Shown: positions 1-8,176, counted from the stretch's first letter. The stretch is DNA of 20,994 nt from Nitrospirota bacterium (GCA_005877565.1 VBOK01000189.1:1-20994), one strand, 5' to 3'. Translations and numbers: made by a program. Notes: generated from the sequence alone by a model not told the origin.

Positions 1-33
1 CTCGTCTAAGTACTGAACGAGTTCCTGGTCCAT
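1..33 (-). CDS. Start of an unidentified gene, cut by the left edge
   Basis: Only the first 11 codons are inside the window; they read MDQELVQYLDE and continue off the left edge. The ATG at 33 is preceded by a GAGGGG Shine-Dalgarno about 4-5 nt upstream. A well-spaced TTGACA/TATGCT promoter lies at 57-85 on the same strand, giving a short leader of roughly 17 nt. The combination of promoter, ribosome binding site and open frame makes this a real gene start. The product cannot be identified from 11 residues. It is transcribed separately from the upstream purC-transporter group. Confidence 0.6.
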   Translation of the reverse strand, partial: MDQELVQYLDE

Positions 34-56
34 ATCACCCCTCACCCGTTGTGCCG

Positions 57-85
57 AGCATAAGTTGGTGCCTTGTCTTTGTCAA
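57..85 (-). promoter_or_regulatory. Sigma70-type promoter for the gene at the left edge
   Basis: On the minus strand the -35 box TTGACA (80-85) is a perfect consensus. It is separated by exactly 17 nt from TATGCT (57-62), a 4/6 match to the -10 box. The predicted start is near 50, just upstream of the Shine-Dalgarno and ATG at 33. Confidence 0.65.
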
Positions 86-132
86 TGAGACACAGGAAGA
101 TTGGAAAAGGTAAAAAGGCTTTTGGGGGCGGG

Positions 133-357
133 TTAGGCCTGTTGGCGGCGGGTGAGGAGAACCGCCAGGCCGATGCCGATGACGAGCCCGCTCGCGAATC
201 CGAACCCCATGAGGAGCGCTCGGTCGGCCCTGAGGTTGTGCAGAAGTCGCGCGGCAGAAGACCTGGGATCTGCATGGCCCACATGGGCTTCGCCGCCCAG
301 GCACTCTTCGCTATAAGGCACTAGAAGCGCCTTCCTCTTTCCCACACGTCGTGCCAT
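133..357 (-). CDS. Small single-pass membrane protein (74 aa), function unknown
   Basis: The start is ATG at 357, chosen because GTGAGGTAAC just upstream is a good Shine-Dalgarno; the frame extends further upstream but would overlap the preceding transporter gene. The N-terminal half is soluble, basic and polar (it begins MARRVGKRKALLVPY). The last third is one hydrophobic segment (about residues 49-68, glycine-rich) closed by Arg-Arg, so it should be a tail-anchored or C-terminal single-TM protein. A lone Cys lies near residue 19. It starts 38 nt after the transporter stop and is probably co-transcribed with it. I do not recognise the family. Confidence 0.5.
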   Translation of the reverse strand: MARRVGKRKALLVPYSEECLGGEAHVGHADPRSSAARLLHNLRADRALLMGFGFASGLVIGIGLAVLLTRRQQA

Positions 358-395
358 CGTTACCTCACTCTGGCACGGTAAAGTTTTCCGCTGTG

Positions 396-1685
396 TCAAT
401 TTTTGATCAGGCCGAAGATCAGGAGGAAGACGAGCGTGCCGACGGCGCAGGAGACGAGGGAGACGGTTGCTCCCGACCGGAGCCACATGCGGAACGTAAT
501 GGGATAGCCGGCGCGCTCGGACAGCGCGATCGTGAGGATGTTGGCGCTGGCTCCGATGGGTGTGCCATTACCCCCGAAACCCGCGCCAATCGCCAGGGCC
601 CACCAGAGCGGCTCCATGCTTGGTCCTTGTGCCTCCAGTCCCTTGATGATCGGAATCATGGCCACCACGAATGGGATATTGTCCACGACCGCGGATAGCA
701 GCGCGGCGACCCACAGGAGAAGCACGGCAGTCAGCAAGACATGCGACCCGGCGAAACCAGCAAGGGCTTGCGCGGCGGCTTTCAGCACGCCTGCCGCTTC
801 CAGCCCGCCGACGGCGATAAACAGAGAGGTGAAGAACAGAAGCACATTCCAATCCACTGCCTTGAGAAGATCCCCGGGATTCGGGAGGAGCCAGGCCATC
901 GCCAAAGCGACGCCAAGAAAGGTGATCACGGCTAACTGGAGATGCAATGTATCTTGGAGCGTGAACAGCGCGAGCATGAGGCCCAGCACGACCAACAGCT
1001 TGGTCAGGCCTGCACCGTCCGTGATCGAGTCACGCGGGCGCATGGACGAGAGGTCTGCAGGCTGGCCAGAGCGTTCCTGAAGCGCCGTGGCGAACAGCCA
1101 GCGCATCGTCCACATTGTCGGGTAGTAGGCGACGAGCGCCACGGGCAGGAGGACGATCAGAAAATCGTTGAACGTGAGTCCTGCGGCGGAACCGATCAAC
1201 ACATTCGGGGGATCGCCGATCAACGTCGCGGTCCCTCCAAGATTGGAAAGGAACGCCTCGCCCATCAGCAAAGGCACGGGGCTGATCTTGAGGTGAGCCG
1301 CGACCATGATGGTGACCGGCGCGATCAGAAGAATGACGGTGGCATTGTTTAACAGCGTGGAAATGGTTGCCGTCAGACCTCCCAAGATTGCCAATAATCG
1401 CACCGGACTGCCTCCTGCTTTCTGCATGGCGAGGATCGCCAGCGCCTCAACGGCGCCGGTATTTCGGAACATGGCCATGAGCATCATCATGCCGAGGAGC
1501 AGACCCAGGGTGTTGAAGTCAATCGCGGCGAGCGCTTGCCCTTGCGTGTAGAACCCCATCGCCAATCCCACGGCGAGCATCACGGCGGCGCCGACCCACA
1601 CGACGATGGTCCGGTGGACCCAGTCCGTCAGGAGGACAGCGATGGTGACGAGAAAGATGAGGCTGGAGACCCAGGCCGCGGCCAC
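396..1685 (-). CDS. ArsB/NhaD-superfamily ion transporter (CitMHS/SLC13-like permease)
   Basis: A 429-residue integral membrane protein with about 10-12 hydrophobic segments. It carries the two inverted-repeat signatures of the ArsB/NhaD/P-protein group: GGTATLIGDPPN at residues 150-161, and VVDNIPFVVAMIP at 333-345 followed by GGNGTPIGASANI at 371-383. Family members move anions (arsenite, citrate, sulfate) or exchange Na+/H+; the substrate cannot be read from the sequence, and no arsR or arsC lies nearby. The start is a GTG at 1685, only 3 nt after the purC stop. A GGAAGG motif inside the end of purC could serve as ribosome binding site, although its spacing (about 13 nt) is long, so the start is somewhat uncertain. 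Probably translated in an operon with purC. Confidence 0.82.
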   Translation of the reverse strand: MAAAWVSSLIFLVTIAVLLTDWVHRTIVVWVGAAVMLAVGLAMGFYTQGQALAAIDFNTLGLLLGMMMLMAMFRNTGAVEALAILAMQKAGGSPVRLLAILGGLTATISTLLNNATVILLIAPVTIMVAAHLKISPVPLLMGEAFLSNLGGTATLIGDPPNVLIGSAAGLTFNDFLIVLLPVALVAYYPTMWTMRWLFATALQERSGQPADLSSMRPRDSITDGAGLTKLLVVLGLMLALFTLQDTLHLQLAVITFLGVALAMAWLLPNPGDLLKAVDWNVLLFFTSLFIAVGGLEAAGVLKAAAQALAGFAGSHVLLTAVLLLWVAALLSAVVDNIPFVVAMIPIIKGLEAQGPSMEPLWWALAIGAGFGGNGTPIGASANILTIALSERAGYPITFRMWLRSGATVSLVSCAVGTLVFLLIFGLIKN

Positions 1686-1688
1686 GGC

Positions 1689-2609
1689 TCAGTCGTGGCC
1701 TTCCGCCAGCAGCCGATACGCCTCGCGGTACCGGGCGCTCGTTTGTGCGATGACGTCGGCGGGGAGGTGGGGCGCGGGAGGCTGCTTGTCCCATTTGATG
1801 GACGTCAGATAGTCGCGGACGAATTGCTTGTCGAAGCTCGGCTGGGAACGGCCCGGTTCGTACCGGTCGAGCGGCCAGAAGCGGGAGGAGTCCGGCGTGA
1901 GGACCTCATCAATCAGCGTGGGCTGGCCGGACGACGGATCGGTTCCGAACTCCAGCTTCGTGTCGGCGATGATGATGCCTTTGCGTTCAGCATAGGTGGC
2001 CGCCCGCTTGTACAGCGTCAGGCTGACCTCGCGGATGAGTTTGGCCGTGTCCGAGCCGATGAGCGATTCCATCTTCTCGAAAGAGATGTTCACGTCGTGC
2101 GCGCCCTGTTCGGCCTTGGTGGAGGGAGTGAACAGCGGCGTGGGCAGCTTCTGGGATTCCACGAGCCCTTTTGGGAGAGACTGCCCGCAGATCTCGCCGG
2201 TTCGCTGATAGTCCGCCCAGCCTGACCCCGAGAGGTAGCCACGCACGATGCACTCGACGGGCAGGGGATTGGCCTTCCGGACGAGCATGCTGCGGCCTTC
2301 CAGTACGGTATGGTACGGCCGGCACGACGCGGGAAAATCCGTCGCGTCAACAGAGATGAAATGGCTCCAGAGGATGTCTTCGTACTGGGAGAGCCACCGG
2401 AACCAGAAGGCCGAGAGCTGGGTCAGGACCGTGCCTTTGCTGGGTATGCCGTCCGGCAGCACGACATCAAAAGCGGAGATGCGATCCGTGGCGACGATCA
2501 GCAGCGACTCGCCGAGATCATAGATATCCCGGACCTTTCCACGGGCCTTCAGCCGTAACTTGTCGAAGTGAGTCTCCAGAACCACCGGACCGTCGAATGC
2601 GACTGCCAT
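1689..2609 (-). CDS. purC: Phosphoribosylaminoimidazole-succinocarboxamide (SAICAR) synthase
   Basis: Cytosolic enzyme of de novo purine synthesis that ligates aspartate to CAIR using ATP to give SAICAR. The product is 306 aa, normal for the longer PurC type. Visible family motifs are GKVRDIYDLG (24-33, nucleotide-binding N-terminal lobe), LIVATDRISAFDVVLP (37-52), the signature ECIVRGYLSGSGWADYQ (119-135), and TPLFTPSTKAE (158-168) followed by HD. IDEVLTPDSSRFW lies near the C-terminus. The ATG at 2609 is preferred over the ATG two codons upstream at 2615, because AAGGAGG lies 7 nt before 2609 but only 1 nt before 2615. No other pur genes are in the window. Confidence 0.95.
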   Translation of the reverse strand: MAVAFDGPVVLETHFDKLRLKARGKVRDIYDLGESLLIVATDRISAFDVVLPDGIPSKGTVLTQLSAFWFRWLSQYEDILWSHFISVDATDFPASCRPYHTVLEGRSMLVRKANPLPVECIVRGYLSGSGWADYQRTGEICGQSLPKGLVESQKLPTPLFTPSTKAEQGAHDVNISFEKMESLIGSDTAKLIREVSLTLYKRAATYAERKGIIIADTKLEFGTDPSSGQPTLIDEVLTPDSSRFWPLDRYEPGRSQPSFDKQFVRDYLTSIKWDKQPPAPHLPADVIAQTSARYREAYRLLAEGHD

Positions 2610-2616
2610 GTACATC

Positions 2617-2623
2617 CCTCCTT
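2617..2623 (-). promoter_or_regulatory. Shine-Dalgarno AAGGAGG that fixes the purC start
   Basis: On the minus strand AAGGAGG is followed by GATGTACATG. Spacing favours the second ATG (2609) over the first (2615). Confidence 0.7.
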
Positions 2624-2659
2624 GGCGAAATACAGCCGGCGCTTCCGGCCGACCTGCGA

Positions 2660-2688
2660 AGCTTACGGAGAATCGAGGCGACAGGCAA
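2660..2688 (-). promoter_or_regulatory. Possible purC promoter
   Basis: Minus strand TTGCCT (2683-2688), a 17-nt spacer, then TAAGCT (2660-2665). Both boxes are imperfect (4/6 and about 3/6), but the spacing is ideal and the site lies 50-80 nt upstream of the purC ATG in the only available intergenic region. Confidence 0.33.
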
Positions 2689-2715
2689 GGGAAAACGGCG
2701 CCCGGTTCTGCTACA

Positions 2716-3744
2716 ATGCGACCCGTGAAGCTGGTCAGCAACCCGCCGAACCCGTTTGAGTCCCAGTACCGGGAGTTTTTGGAGCCTCCGCCGTCCGTCA
2801 AGGTCCAGATCTACGAAGACGACACCCGGTCGATCCTGAGCCATAACGACAGTCCCGATCTGGCGTTCCGCTGGAGCGTGAATCCGTACCGGGGCTGTTT
2901 TCATGCCTGTGCGTACTGCTATGCGCGGCCGTCTCACGAGTACTTGGGGTTCGGGGCGGGGACGGACTTCGAGTCCAAACTGGTGGTCAAGCGAAACGCC
3001 GCGGCCCTCTTGCGCGAAGCCTTCCTGAAGCCATCGTGGACGGGCGAGCTCGTTGTCTTCTCGGGCGTCACCGATTGCTATCAGCCGGTGGAGGCGTCCC
3101 TGGGTCTGACCCGCGCGTGCCTCGAGGTCTGCGCCGAGTTTCGCAACCCGGTCGCCATCATCACGAAGGCCGCGCTGATCCTGCGTGATCTCGATCTGCT
3201 TCGGCGGCTCCACGAAGAGGCTGCGATCCGCGTCTTCCTGAGCATCCCATTCGCTGCCGATGTGATGGCCCGGAAAGTGGAGCCGCAGGCGCCGTCCGTC
3301 ACCCGACGGCTGGCGACGCTGAAAACGATTGCCGAGGCCGGCATTTCTACCGGCGTCTCGATCGCACCGGTCATCCCGGGACTCAACGACGACCACATGT
3401 TCGAGATTCTTCAGAAGGCGCGGGACGCCGGGGCTCGGACGGCTTTCTACAGCCTCTTGCGACTGCCCGGCAGCGTTGAGCCTGTCTTTCTTGAGCGGAT
3501 GGCGGCGGCGTTCCCGGATCGCATCCAAAAGATCATCCACCGCCTTCAGGAAGTACGGGGCGGCGTGCTCAACACCTCGCGTTTCTTCGATCGGCACCGC
3601 GGGCAAGGCACCTATGGGGAGATGCTGGACCAGCTATTCCTGACGGCGAAACGAAAAGCAGGGTTTCCAGAGGAACAGGACTCTCCTCTCCCGTCAACCT
3701 TCCGCCGACCCCAACCGCAGCAGATTGGCCTCTACTCGTTTTAA
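2716..3744 (+). CDS. Radical SAM protein, PA0069/SPL-like family
   Basis: A 342-residue protein with the radical SAM [4Fe-4S] motif CFHACAYC (Cys61, Cys65, Cys68; Cx3Cx2C) preceded by NPYRG. It also has FSGVTDCYQPVE and the TKAALILRDLDLL stretch typical of the PA0069/Rv2578c group, related to spore photoproduct lyase-like proteins. It should bind an iron-sulfur cluster and cleave S-adenosylmethionine; the substrate of this family is not established. The ATG at 2716 gives an N-terminus at the usual distance from the cluster motif. No clear Shine-Dalgarno precedes it, and a GTG 3 codons downstream (2725) is an alternative. It is divergent from purC and convergent with the next gene, whose stop is only 10 nt away. 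Confidence 0.85.
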   Translation: MRPVKLVSNPPNPFESQYREFLEPPPSVKVQIYEDDTRSILSHNDSPDLAFRWSVNPYRGCFHACAYCYARPSHEYLGFGAGTDFESKLVVKRNAAALLREAFLKPSWTGELVVFSGVTDCYQPVEASLGLTRACLEVCAEFRNPVAIITKAALILRDLDLLRRLHEEAAIRVFLSIPFAADVMARKVEPQAPSVTRRLATLKTIAEAGISTGVSIAPVIPGLNDDHMFEILQKARDAGARTAFYSLLRLPGSVEPVFLERMAAAFPDRIQKIIHRLQEVRGGVLNTSRFFDRHRGQGTYGEMLDQLFLTAKRKAGFPEEQDSPLPSTFRRPQPQQIGLYSF

Positions 3745-3754
3745 AAATTTGATA

Positions 3755-5296
3755 TTAATTGTTCCCCGAGACGGATACACGGGCCGTGATCCGCGCTTCG
3801 ACCTTGGCCGCAATGGGGCCAGCTTTGAGCGCGGAGAGCAGCACATCGCGTAAGGGGATCTGGTGATCGTGCCTGTCGGTGGCCTGGAGGAACATGGTAT
3901 AGCCGTCCCCGCCTTCCGCGATGAAGTTATCAGCCGCCACTGAGTATCGACGGGCAGGATTCAGCGGCGTGCCGTTCACCTGGACAGCAGTGATCCTGGA
4001 GCCGCTGGGAGCTGTCGGGTCAAAGATCACGGCCAACCCCGACACCTGCAAGAAGCGTCCGGACGCCTGGGGCAGACGGCTGACACCGTTCTCGAGCGCC
4101 GCCTTTAAGGTGGCCCCAGTAACGGTAAAGGACGTGAGGGAAGAATCGAAGGGGAGTACTTCCATGACTCGTTTCAAGGTGACAGGGCCAGCGGGCATGC
4201 TGCCGCGGATCATCCCGGAGTTCACAAGGCCGATCTCAGTCCCGGCGTGTTGGCGCGCCAGATCCGCTAGCAAGTTGCCGAGGTTCGTTTCTCTGGTCCG
4301 GATGTCGCGGTTTTCTCCTTCGAACGTGTGCGCCGCTTTGCCTATGACCTGATTGGTTTGCTCATCCAATCGCTGCGCATAGTCCCGGACCAGCTTGGCC
4401 ATGTCCGGGTCCGAGGAGACCGCCCCAGAGACCGGCAGGTTGTGGGCTTCGGCGACCATGATGGTTTTTTCGTGGTAGAGGAGATCCAGGCGGCCGAGTG
4501 TCCGGCCTTGTCGGTGGGTCTTCACGAAGACAGGCCCGACGCCCGTCAGTTCTACGCGGCCCTCGACTGGCTTCGTCTGACCAGGTGGGACAAGCCCGTC
4601 GAAACCCTCGGTGTGTCCCCCGATGATCACATCGAGGCCCGGCACGGCTTTGGCCAGGGCCAGGTCTTCTTCCGTGTCTTGATGCGTGAGAGCCACCAGG
4701 ATCTCCACGCGCTCGCGCAACTCCTCGACCGCCTGTTTGGCCGCCACAATGGGATCGACGAATTCGACTTCTCGGACGACGGCGCGGTTGAAGGTATCGG
4801 GATAGTTTTTCTTCCCGATGAGGCCGATCAGGCCGACCCGCACATGCCCCAGGTGCGTAATGGCATGGCGCTGGCATACGTCGGGATCCTGAGGCCGGAC
4901 GTTGGTACAGAGAAATGGGAAGGTTGCCTCCTTGCGAAGGCCTTTCAGATGCCGCACGCCGAAATCGAAATCATGATTGCCGACGGCGACGGCGTCGTAG
5001 CCCATGAGGTTCATGACGGTGATGTCCGCTTCGCCGCGGTACACCGAGGACAGCGCCGTTCCCGTCAACAGGTCTCCGCTGTCCACGACGAGGAGATGTT
5101 CGGCTTCCTGTCGGACCTGCTTGATCAGGGTCGCACGCCGTTCAACGCCCCCGAATCCGGCGAACGGGCCGTGTTCGATCGGCTGGATGGTGCCGTGATG
5201 TTCGCTGGAGTGCAGAATCGTGATGGCAACCTGGGCGTCGGCCGGGTCCGTGACGGAGAGCGCGAAAAAAAAAGCCAGTGCGAGGAGGGGATACAT
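3755..5296 (-). CDS. Exported 5'-nucleotidase/metallophosphatase family protein (UshA-like)
   Basis: A 513-residue protein with a likely signal peptide (residues 1-22, hydrophobic core LLALAFFFALS, cleavage after ADAQ), so probably periplasmic. The N-terminal metallophosphatase domain shows SSEHHG (E32, H34), DSGD (D75), GNHDFDFG (N107, H108, D109), LTHQD (H205) and GGHTE (H228, E230). The C-terminal 5'-nucleotidase domain shows NSGMIRG, the FDSSLTSFTVTG region and the ADNFIAEGGDGY substrate-site motif. By family it hydrolyses nucleotides or nucleotide sugars. Two metal ligands differ from E. coli UshA (Asp41 to Glu32, Gln254 to Glu230). The start may be ATG 5296 or the adjacent GTG 5299; neither has a good Shine-Dalgarno. 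A TTGACA/TACCAT promoter lies directly upstream. Confidence 0.87.
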   Translation of the reverse strand: MYPLLALAFFFALSVTDPADAQVAITILHSSEHHGTIQPIEHGPFAGFGGVERRATLIKQVRQEAEHLLVVDSGDLLTGTALSSVYRGEADITVMNLMGYDAVAVGNHDFDFGVRHLKGLRKEATFPFLCTNVRPQDPDVCQRHAITHLGHVRVGLIGLIGKKNYPDTFNRAVVREVEFVDPIVAAKQAVEELRERVEILVALTHQDTEEDLALAKAVPGLDVIIGGHTEGFDGLVPPGQTKPVEGRVELTGVGPVFVKTHRQGRTLGRLDLLYHEKTIMVAEAHNLPVSGAVSSDPDMAKLVRDYAQRLDEQTNQVIGKAAHTFEGENRDIRTRETNLGNLLADLARQHAGTEIGLVNSGMIRGSMPAGPVTLKRVMEVLPFDSSLTSFTVTGATLKAALENGVSRLPQASGRFLQVSGLAVIFDPTAPSGSRITAVQVNGTPLNPARRYSVAADNFIAEGGDGYTMFLQATDRHDHQIPLRDVLLSALKAGPIAAKVEARITARVSVSGNN

Positions 5297-5317
5297 CACG
5301 AAAGGTCAATAGCAACC

Positions 5318-5346
5318 ATGGTACTGACGGGTCCCCGGGCTGTCAA
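5318..5346 (-). promoter_or_regulatory. Promoter for the exported metallophosphatase
   Basis: Minus strand TTGACA (5341-5346, perfect -35), a 17-nt spacer, then TACCAT (5318-5323, 4/6). The predicted transcript starts near 5311, about 15 nt before the start codon. The -10 box is embedded in CCATGGTAC (plus-strand 5316-5324), which recurs at 5382-5390. Confidence 0.6.
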
Positions 5347-5364
5347 GGTGAGTCCGCCCCGTCC

Positions 5365-5393
5365 TTGACTGGCACGTGGTGCCATGGTACGGT
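5365..5393 (+). promoter_or_regulatory. Promoter for the DedA-family gene with palindrome between the boxes
   Basis: TTGACT (5365-5370), a 17-nt spacer, then TACGGT (5388-5393, about 3/6). The spacer contains a perfect 6-bp inverted repeat TGGCAC-gtg-GTGCCA (5370-5384), an operator-like position. If used, transcription starts near 5400, which supports ATG 5408 rather than 5384 as the DedA start. Confidence 0.45.
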
Positions 5394-5407
5394 CCCGCGC
5401 GCGCCGT

Positions 5408-6040
5408 ATGCATGAACGCGTTCTCCAGTGGATCGACCTCTTCCGGCCTTATGTCGATGATTATGGCTATTTGGTTCTCTTCCTGGGCGTCATGGCGGAG
5501 AACGCGTCTTTGCCTGTCCCCGGAGAGACCATTTTGATCATCGCGTCGTTCTATTCCCATCACGGGCACCTCAATCTGGGCTACGTCATCCTCCTGGCGA
5601 CGGTCGGTTGCATCCTGGGCGACAATGCCAGCTTCTATATCGGGCGGCGCCTCGGACGTCCTTTCATTGAGCAGTATGGACGCTATCTGTTGATCACGCA
5701 GAAACGGCTGGCCTATGTGGAACGCTTCTTACAGAAGCATGGGGATAAGACGATTTTCATTCAGCGCTGGATCACGGGGGTGCGGGTGATCGGGGCATTG
5801 GTGGCGGGAACATCCAAGATGCCCTGGGGCCGGTTCTTGCTGTTTAACTGTTTGGGCGCCGTGACCTGGGTCACGGCTATCTCCTTGTTGGCATACTTTT
5901 TTGCCGTGAATCTACCCCTCCTACTGACTGTCCTGAGCCGCTCAGGCTGGGGGCTACTCGCGCTGATAGTGGCGGTCGCATTGATCATCTACCTCAAAGG
6001 ACGGTTAAGCGTGGACCAAGAGCCGTCGTCCCCTCGCTAA
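5408..6040 (+). CDS. DedA/VTT-family integral membrane protein
   Basis: A 210-residue polytopic inner-membrane protein. DedA hallmarks are visible: E31 followed by LPVPGE (35-40), GDNASFYIGRRLGR (71-84), RFLQKHGDKTIF (106-117), and the R120/R126 pair in QRWITGVRVIGA (119-130). Bacterial DedA proteins are linked to undecaprenyl-phosphate or phospholipid translocation across the membrane and to proton-motive-force homeostasis; which lipid is handled here is not shown. Hydrophobic segments lie at about 20-50, 58-72, 142-166 and 170-195. ATG 5408 is chosen because the predicted promoter overlaps the in-frame ATG at 5384; neither has a convincing Shine-Dalgarno. No terminator hairpin follows. Confidence 0.85.
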   Translation: MHERVLQWIDLFRPYVDDYGYLVLFLGVMAENASLPVPGETILIIASFYSHHGHLNLGYVILLATVGCILGDNASFYIGRRLGRPFIEQYGRYLLITQKRLAYVERFLQKHGDKTIFIQRWITGVRVIGALVAGTSKMPWGRFLLFNCLGAVTWVTAISLLAYFFAVNLPLLLTVLSRSGWGLLALIVAVALIIYLKGRLSVDQEPSSPR

Positions 6041-6104
6041 GCTTCTCATTATGGCGCCCCTCCGCTAAGTCCACGAAACATTTATTCAAATCCTTGAAAT
6101 TGGC

Positions 6105-6133
6105 TTGACAGTGCAATGACTTCTTCATATAAT
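6105..6133 (+). promoter_or_regulatory. Perfect-consensus sigma70 promoter of the tRNA-tuf-rpoBC cluster
   Basis: TTGACA (6105-6110), a spacer of exactly 17 nt, and TATAAT (6128-6133), all matching consensus. The upstream DNA is A/T-rich (6075-6100), like an UP element. The predicted start is near 6140, about 190 nt before tRNA-Tyr. The 12-nt TTGGCTTGACAG around the -35 box is shared exactly with the rpsL promoter. Confidence 0.9.
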
Positions 6134-6331
6134 ACATCTTTTCATAGATTTTGGTTCACCTAACCCATTCAGTTTGAGGGGATATAGAGCCGTTTTTACT
6201 CGGCGGCGGGTGACCGTGTTGTTGCCTGTCCCCCGGGAAGTTGGTGGTATGCGCAATCAGGCCGGAGTGGCAGGAGTCCATTCTCTTGCTTAGGGTATAT
6301 TTCTTCTCGGATTCCGTGAGGGGCGAATCGT
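6134..6331 (+). other. Untranslated leader of the tRNA-tuf operon
   Basis: About 190 nt between the promoter and tRNA-Tyr. No convincing ORF with a ribosome binding site, no strong hairpin followed by a T run, and no recognisable riboswitch were seen. It presumably is removed during tRNA 5' processing. Confidence 0.45.
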
Positions 6332-6416
6332 GGGCAGGTACTCAAGTGGACAACGAGGCCTGACTGTAAATCAGGTGGCTTCGCCTTCCCAGGTTCGAAT
6401 CCTGGCCTGCCCACCA
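6332..6416 (+). tRNA. tRNA-Tyr (anticodon GTA)
   Basis: 85 nt with encoded CCA. The acceptor stem GGGCAGG pairs with CCTGCCC, followed by discriminator A. The anticodon arm CTGACTGTAAATCAG carries GTA. A long variable arm (about 6375-6388) marks it as class II, as expected for tRNA-Tyr. The T arm is CCAGGTTCGAATCCTGG. First tRNA in a Tyr-Gly-Thr-tuf array like that of E. coli tufB. Confidence 0.96.
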
Positions 6417-6524
6417 CACCACACGTGCTGGGCCGAGGACAGTGATCTGTGGTCGGCGCGACGAGATCACCTGATACATGGGTTTTCGGAGAGACAGGAC
6501 TCATGACGCTGCGATATGGCACGA

Positions 6525-6599
6525 GCGGGCGTAGCTCAGGGGTAGAGCTCCAGCCTTCCAAGCTGGCTGTCGCGAGTTCAAATCTCGTCGCCCGCTCCA
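6525..6599 (+). tRNA. tRNA-Gly (anticodon TCC)
   Basis: 75 nt with encoded CCA. The acceptor stem GCGGGCG pairs with CGCCCGC, discriminator T. The anticodon arm CCAGCCTTCCAAGCTGG reads TCC. The T arm has GTTCAAATC. It lies 108 nt after tRNA-Tyr. Confidence 0.96.
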
Positions 6600-6618
6600 T
6601 TTCAGCGCACAAATTGAC

Positions 6619-6701
6619 CGTTAATCGTTATTCGTTAATCGTGAATCAACAACAGCAAGTGCTCCGTTTAACGAATAACGTTTCACGTTTAACGATTAAC
6701 G
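6619..6701 (+). repeat. Inverted-repeat element A in the tRNA-Gly/tRNA-Thr spacer
   Basis: Built from variants of GTTAATCGTTA and its complement. Two perfect alternative stems exist: 13 bp CGTTATTCGTTAA (6626-6638) with 6668-6680, and 12 bp CGTTAATCGTTA (6619-6630) with 6690-6701. It is A/T-rich against a GC-rich background and ends 8 nt before tRNA-Thr. A related element is found at 8334-8413. Confidence 0.75.
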
Positions 6702-6709
6702 ACGGGAGC

Positions 6710-6785
6710 GCCCACGTAGCTCAGTTGGCAGAGCACGTCCTTGGTAAGGACGAGGTCACGCGTTCGATCCGCGTCGTGGGCTCCA
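6710..6785 (+). tRNA. tRNA-Thr (anticodon GGT)
   Basis: 76 nt with encoded CCA. The acceptor stem GCCCACG pairs with CGTGGGC, discriminator T. The anticodon loop TTGGTAA within CGTCC/GGACG gives GGT. The T arm has GTTCGATCC. It immediately follows inverted-repeat element A. Confidence 0.96.
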
Positions 6786-6811
6786 TTATTACAATTACAC
6801 CCGCCCACCCC

Positions 6812-6835
6812 GGGCCTGCCGGGACAGGCCCTTTT
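6812..6835 (+). terminator. Terminator- or attenuator-like hairpin in the tuf leader
   Basis: GGGCCTG (6812-6818), a 6-nt loop, CAGGCCC (6825-6831), then TTTT. The 7-bp GC stem with a short T tract resembles a weak intrinsic terminator between tRNA-Thr and tuf. A partly exclusive pairing of CCCCGGGCC (6808-6816) with 6851-6859 (one bulge) could disrupt it. It may also just act as a processing or stability element. Confidence 0.35.
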
Positions 6836-6945
6836 CCCGTGGGCTTGCCGGGCCCCGGGTACCCGTTGCTCCTTGGTTGCAGCGGGTGACACGATCACAC
6901 GTGCTGGGAGAGACGAGGCCTCCGGTGGAGGACTAGGGGGACGTT

Positions 6946-8151
<1,206 letters not shown>

Positions 8152-8176
8152 GGACCAGGGAGGGAAGGGGTTGTTC

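Noticed and set aside
112..140. AGGC...GCCTTTTT on the minus strand as terminator of the small membrane protein gene
   Set aside because: Only a 4-bp stem with a 17-nt loop; too weak to call.
2712..2717. TACAAT near the radical SAM start as a -10 box
   Set aside because: It overlaps the ATG and has no -35 match 17 nt upstream (GGGAAA).
3745..3754. Shared terminator between the convergent radical SAM and metallophosphatase genes
   Set aside because: The 10-nt gap is A/T-rich, but no hairpin is visible around it.
4328..5368. Plus-strand open frame opposite the metallophosphatase
   Set aside because: The opposite strand has a signal peptide, metal motifs and a promoter. The plus frame shows none.
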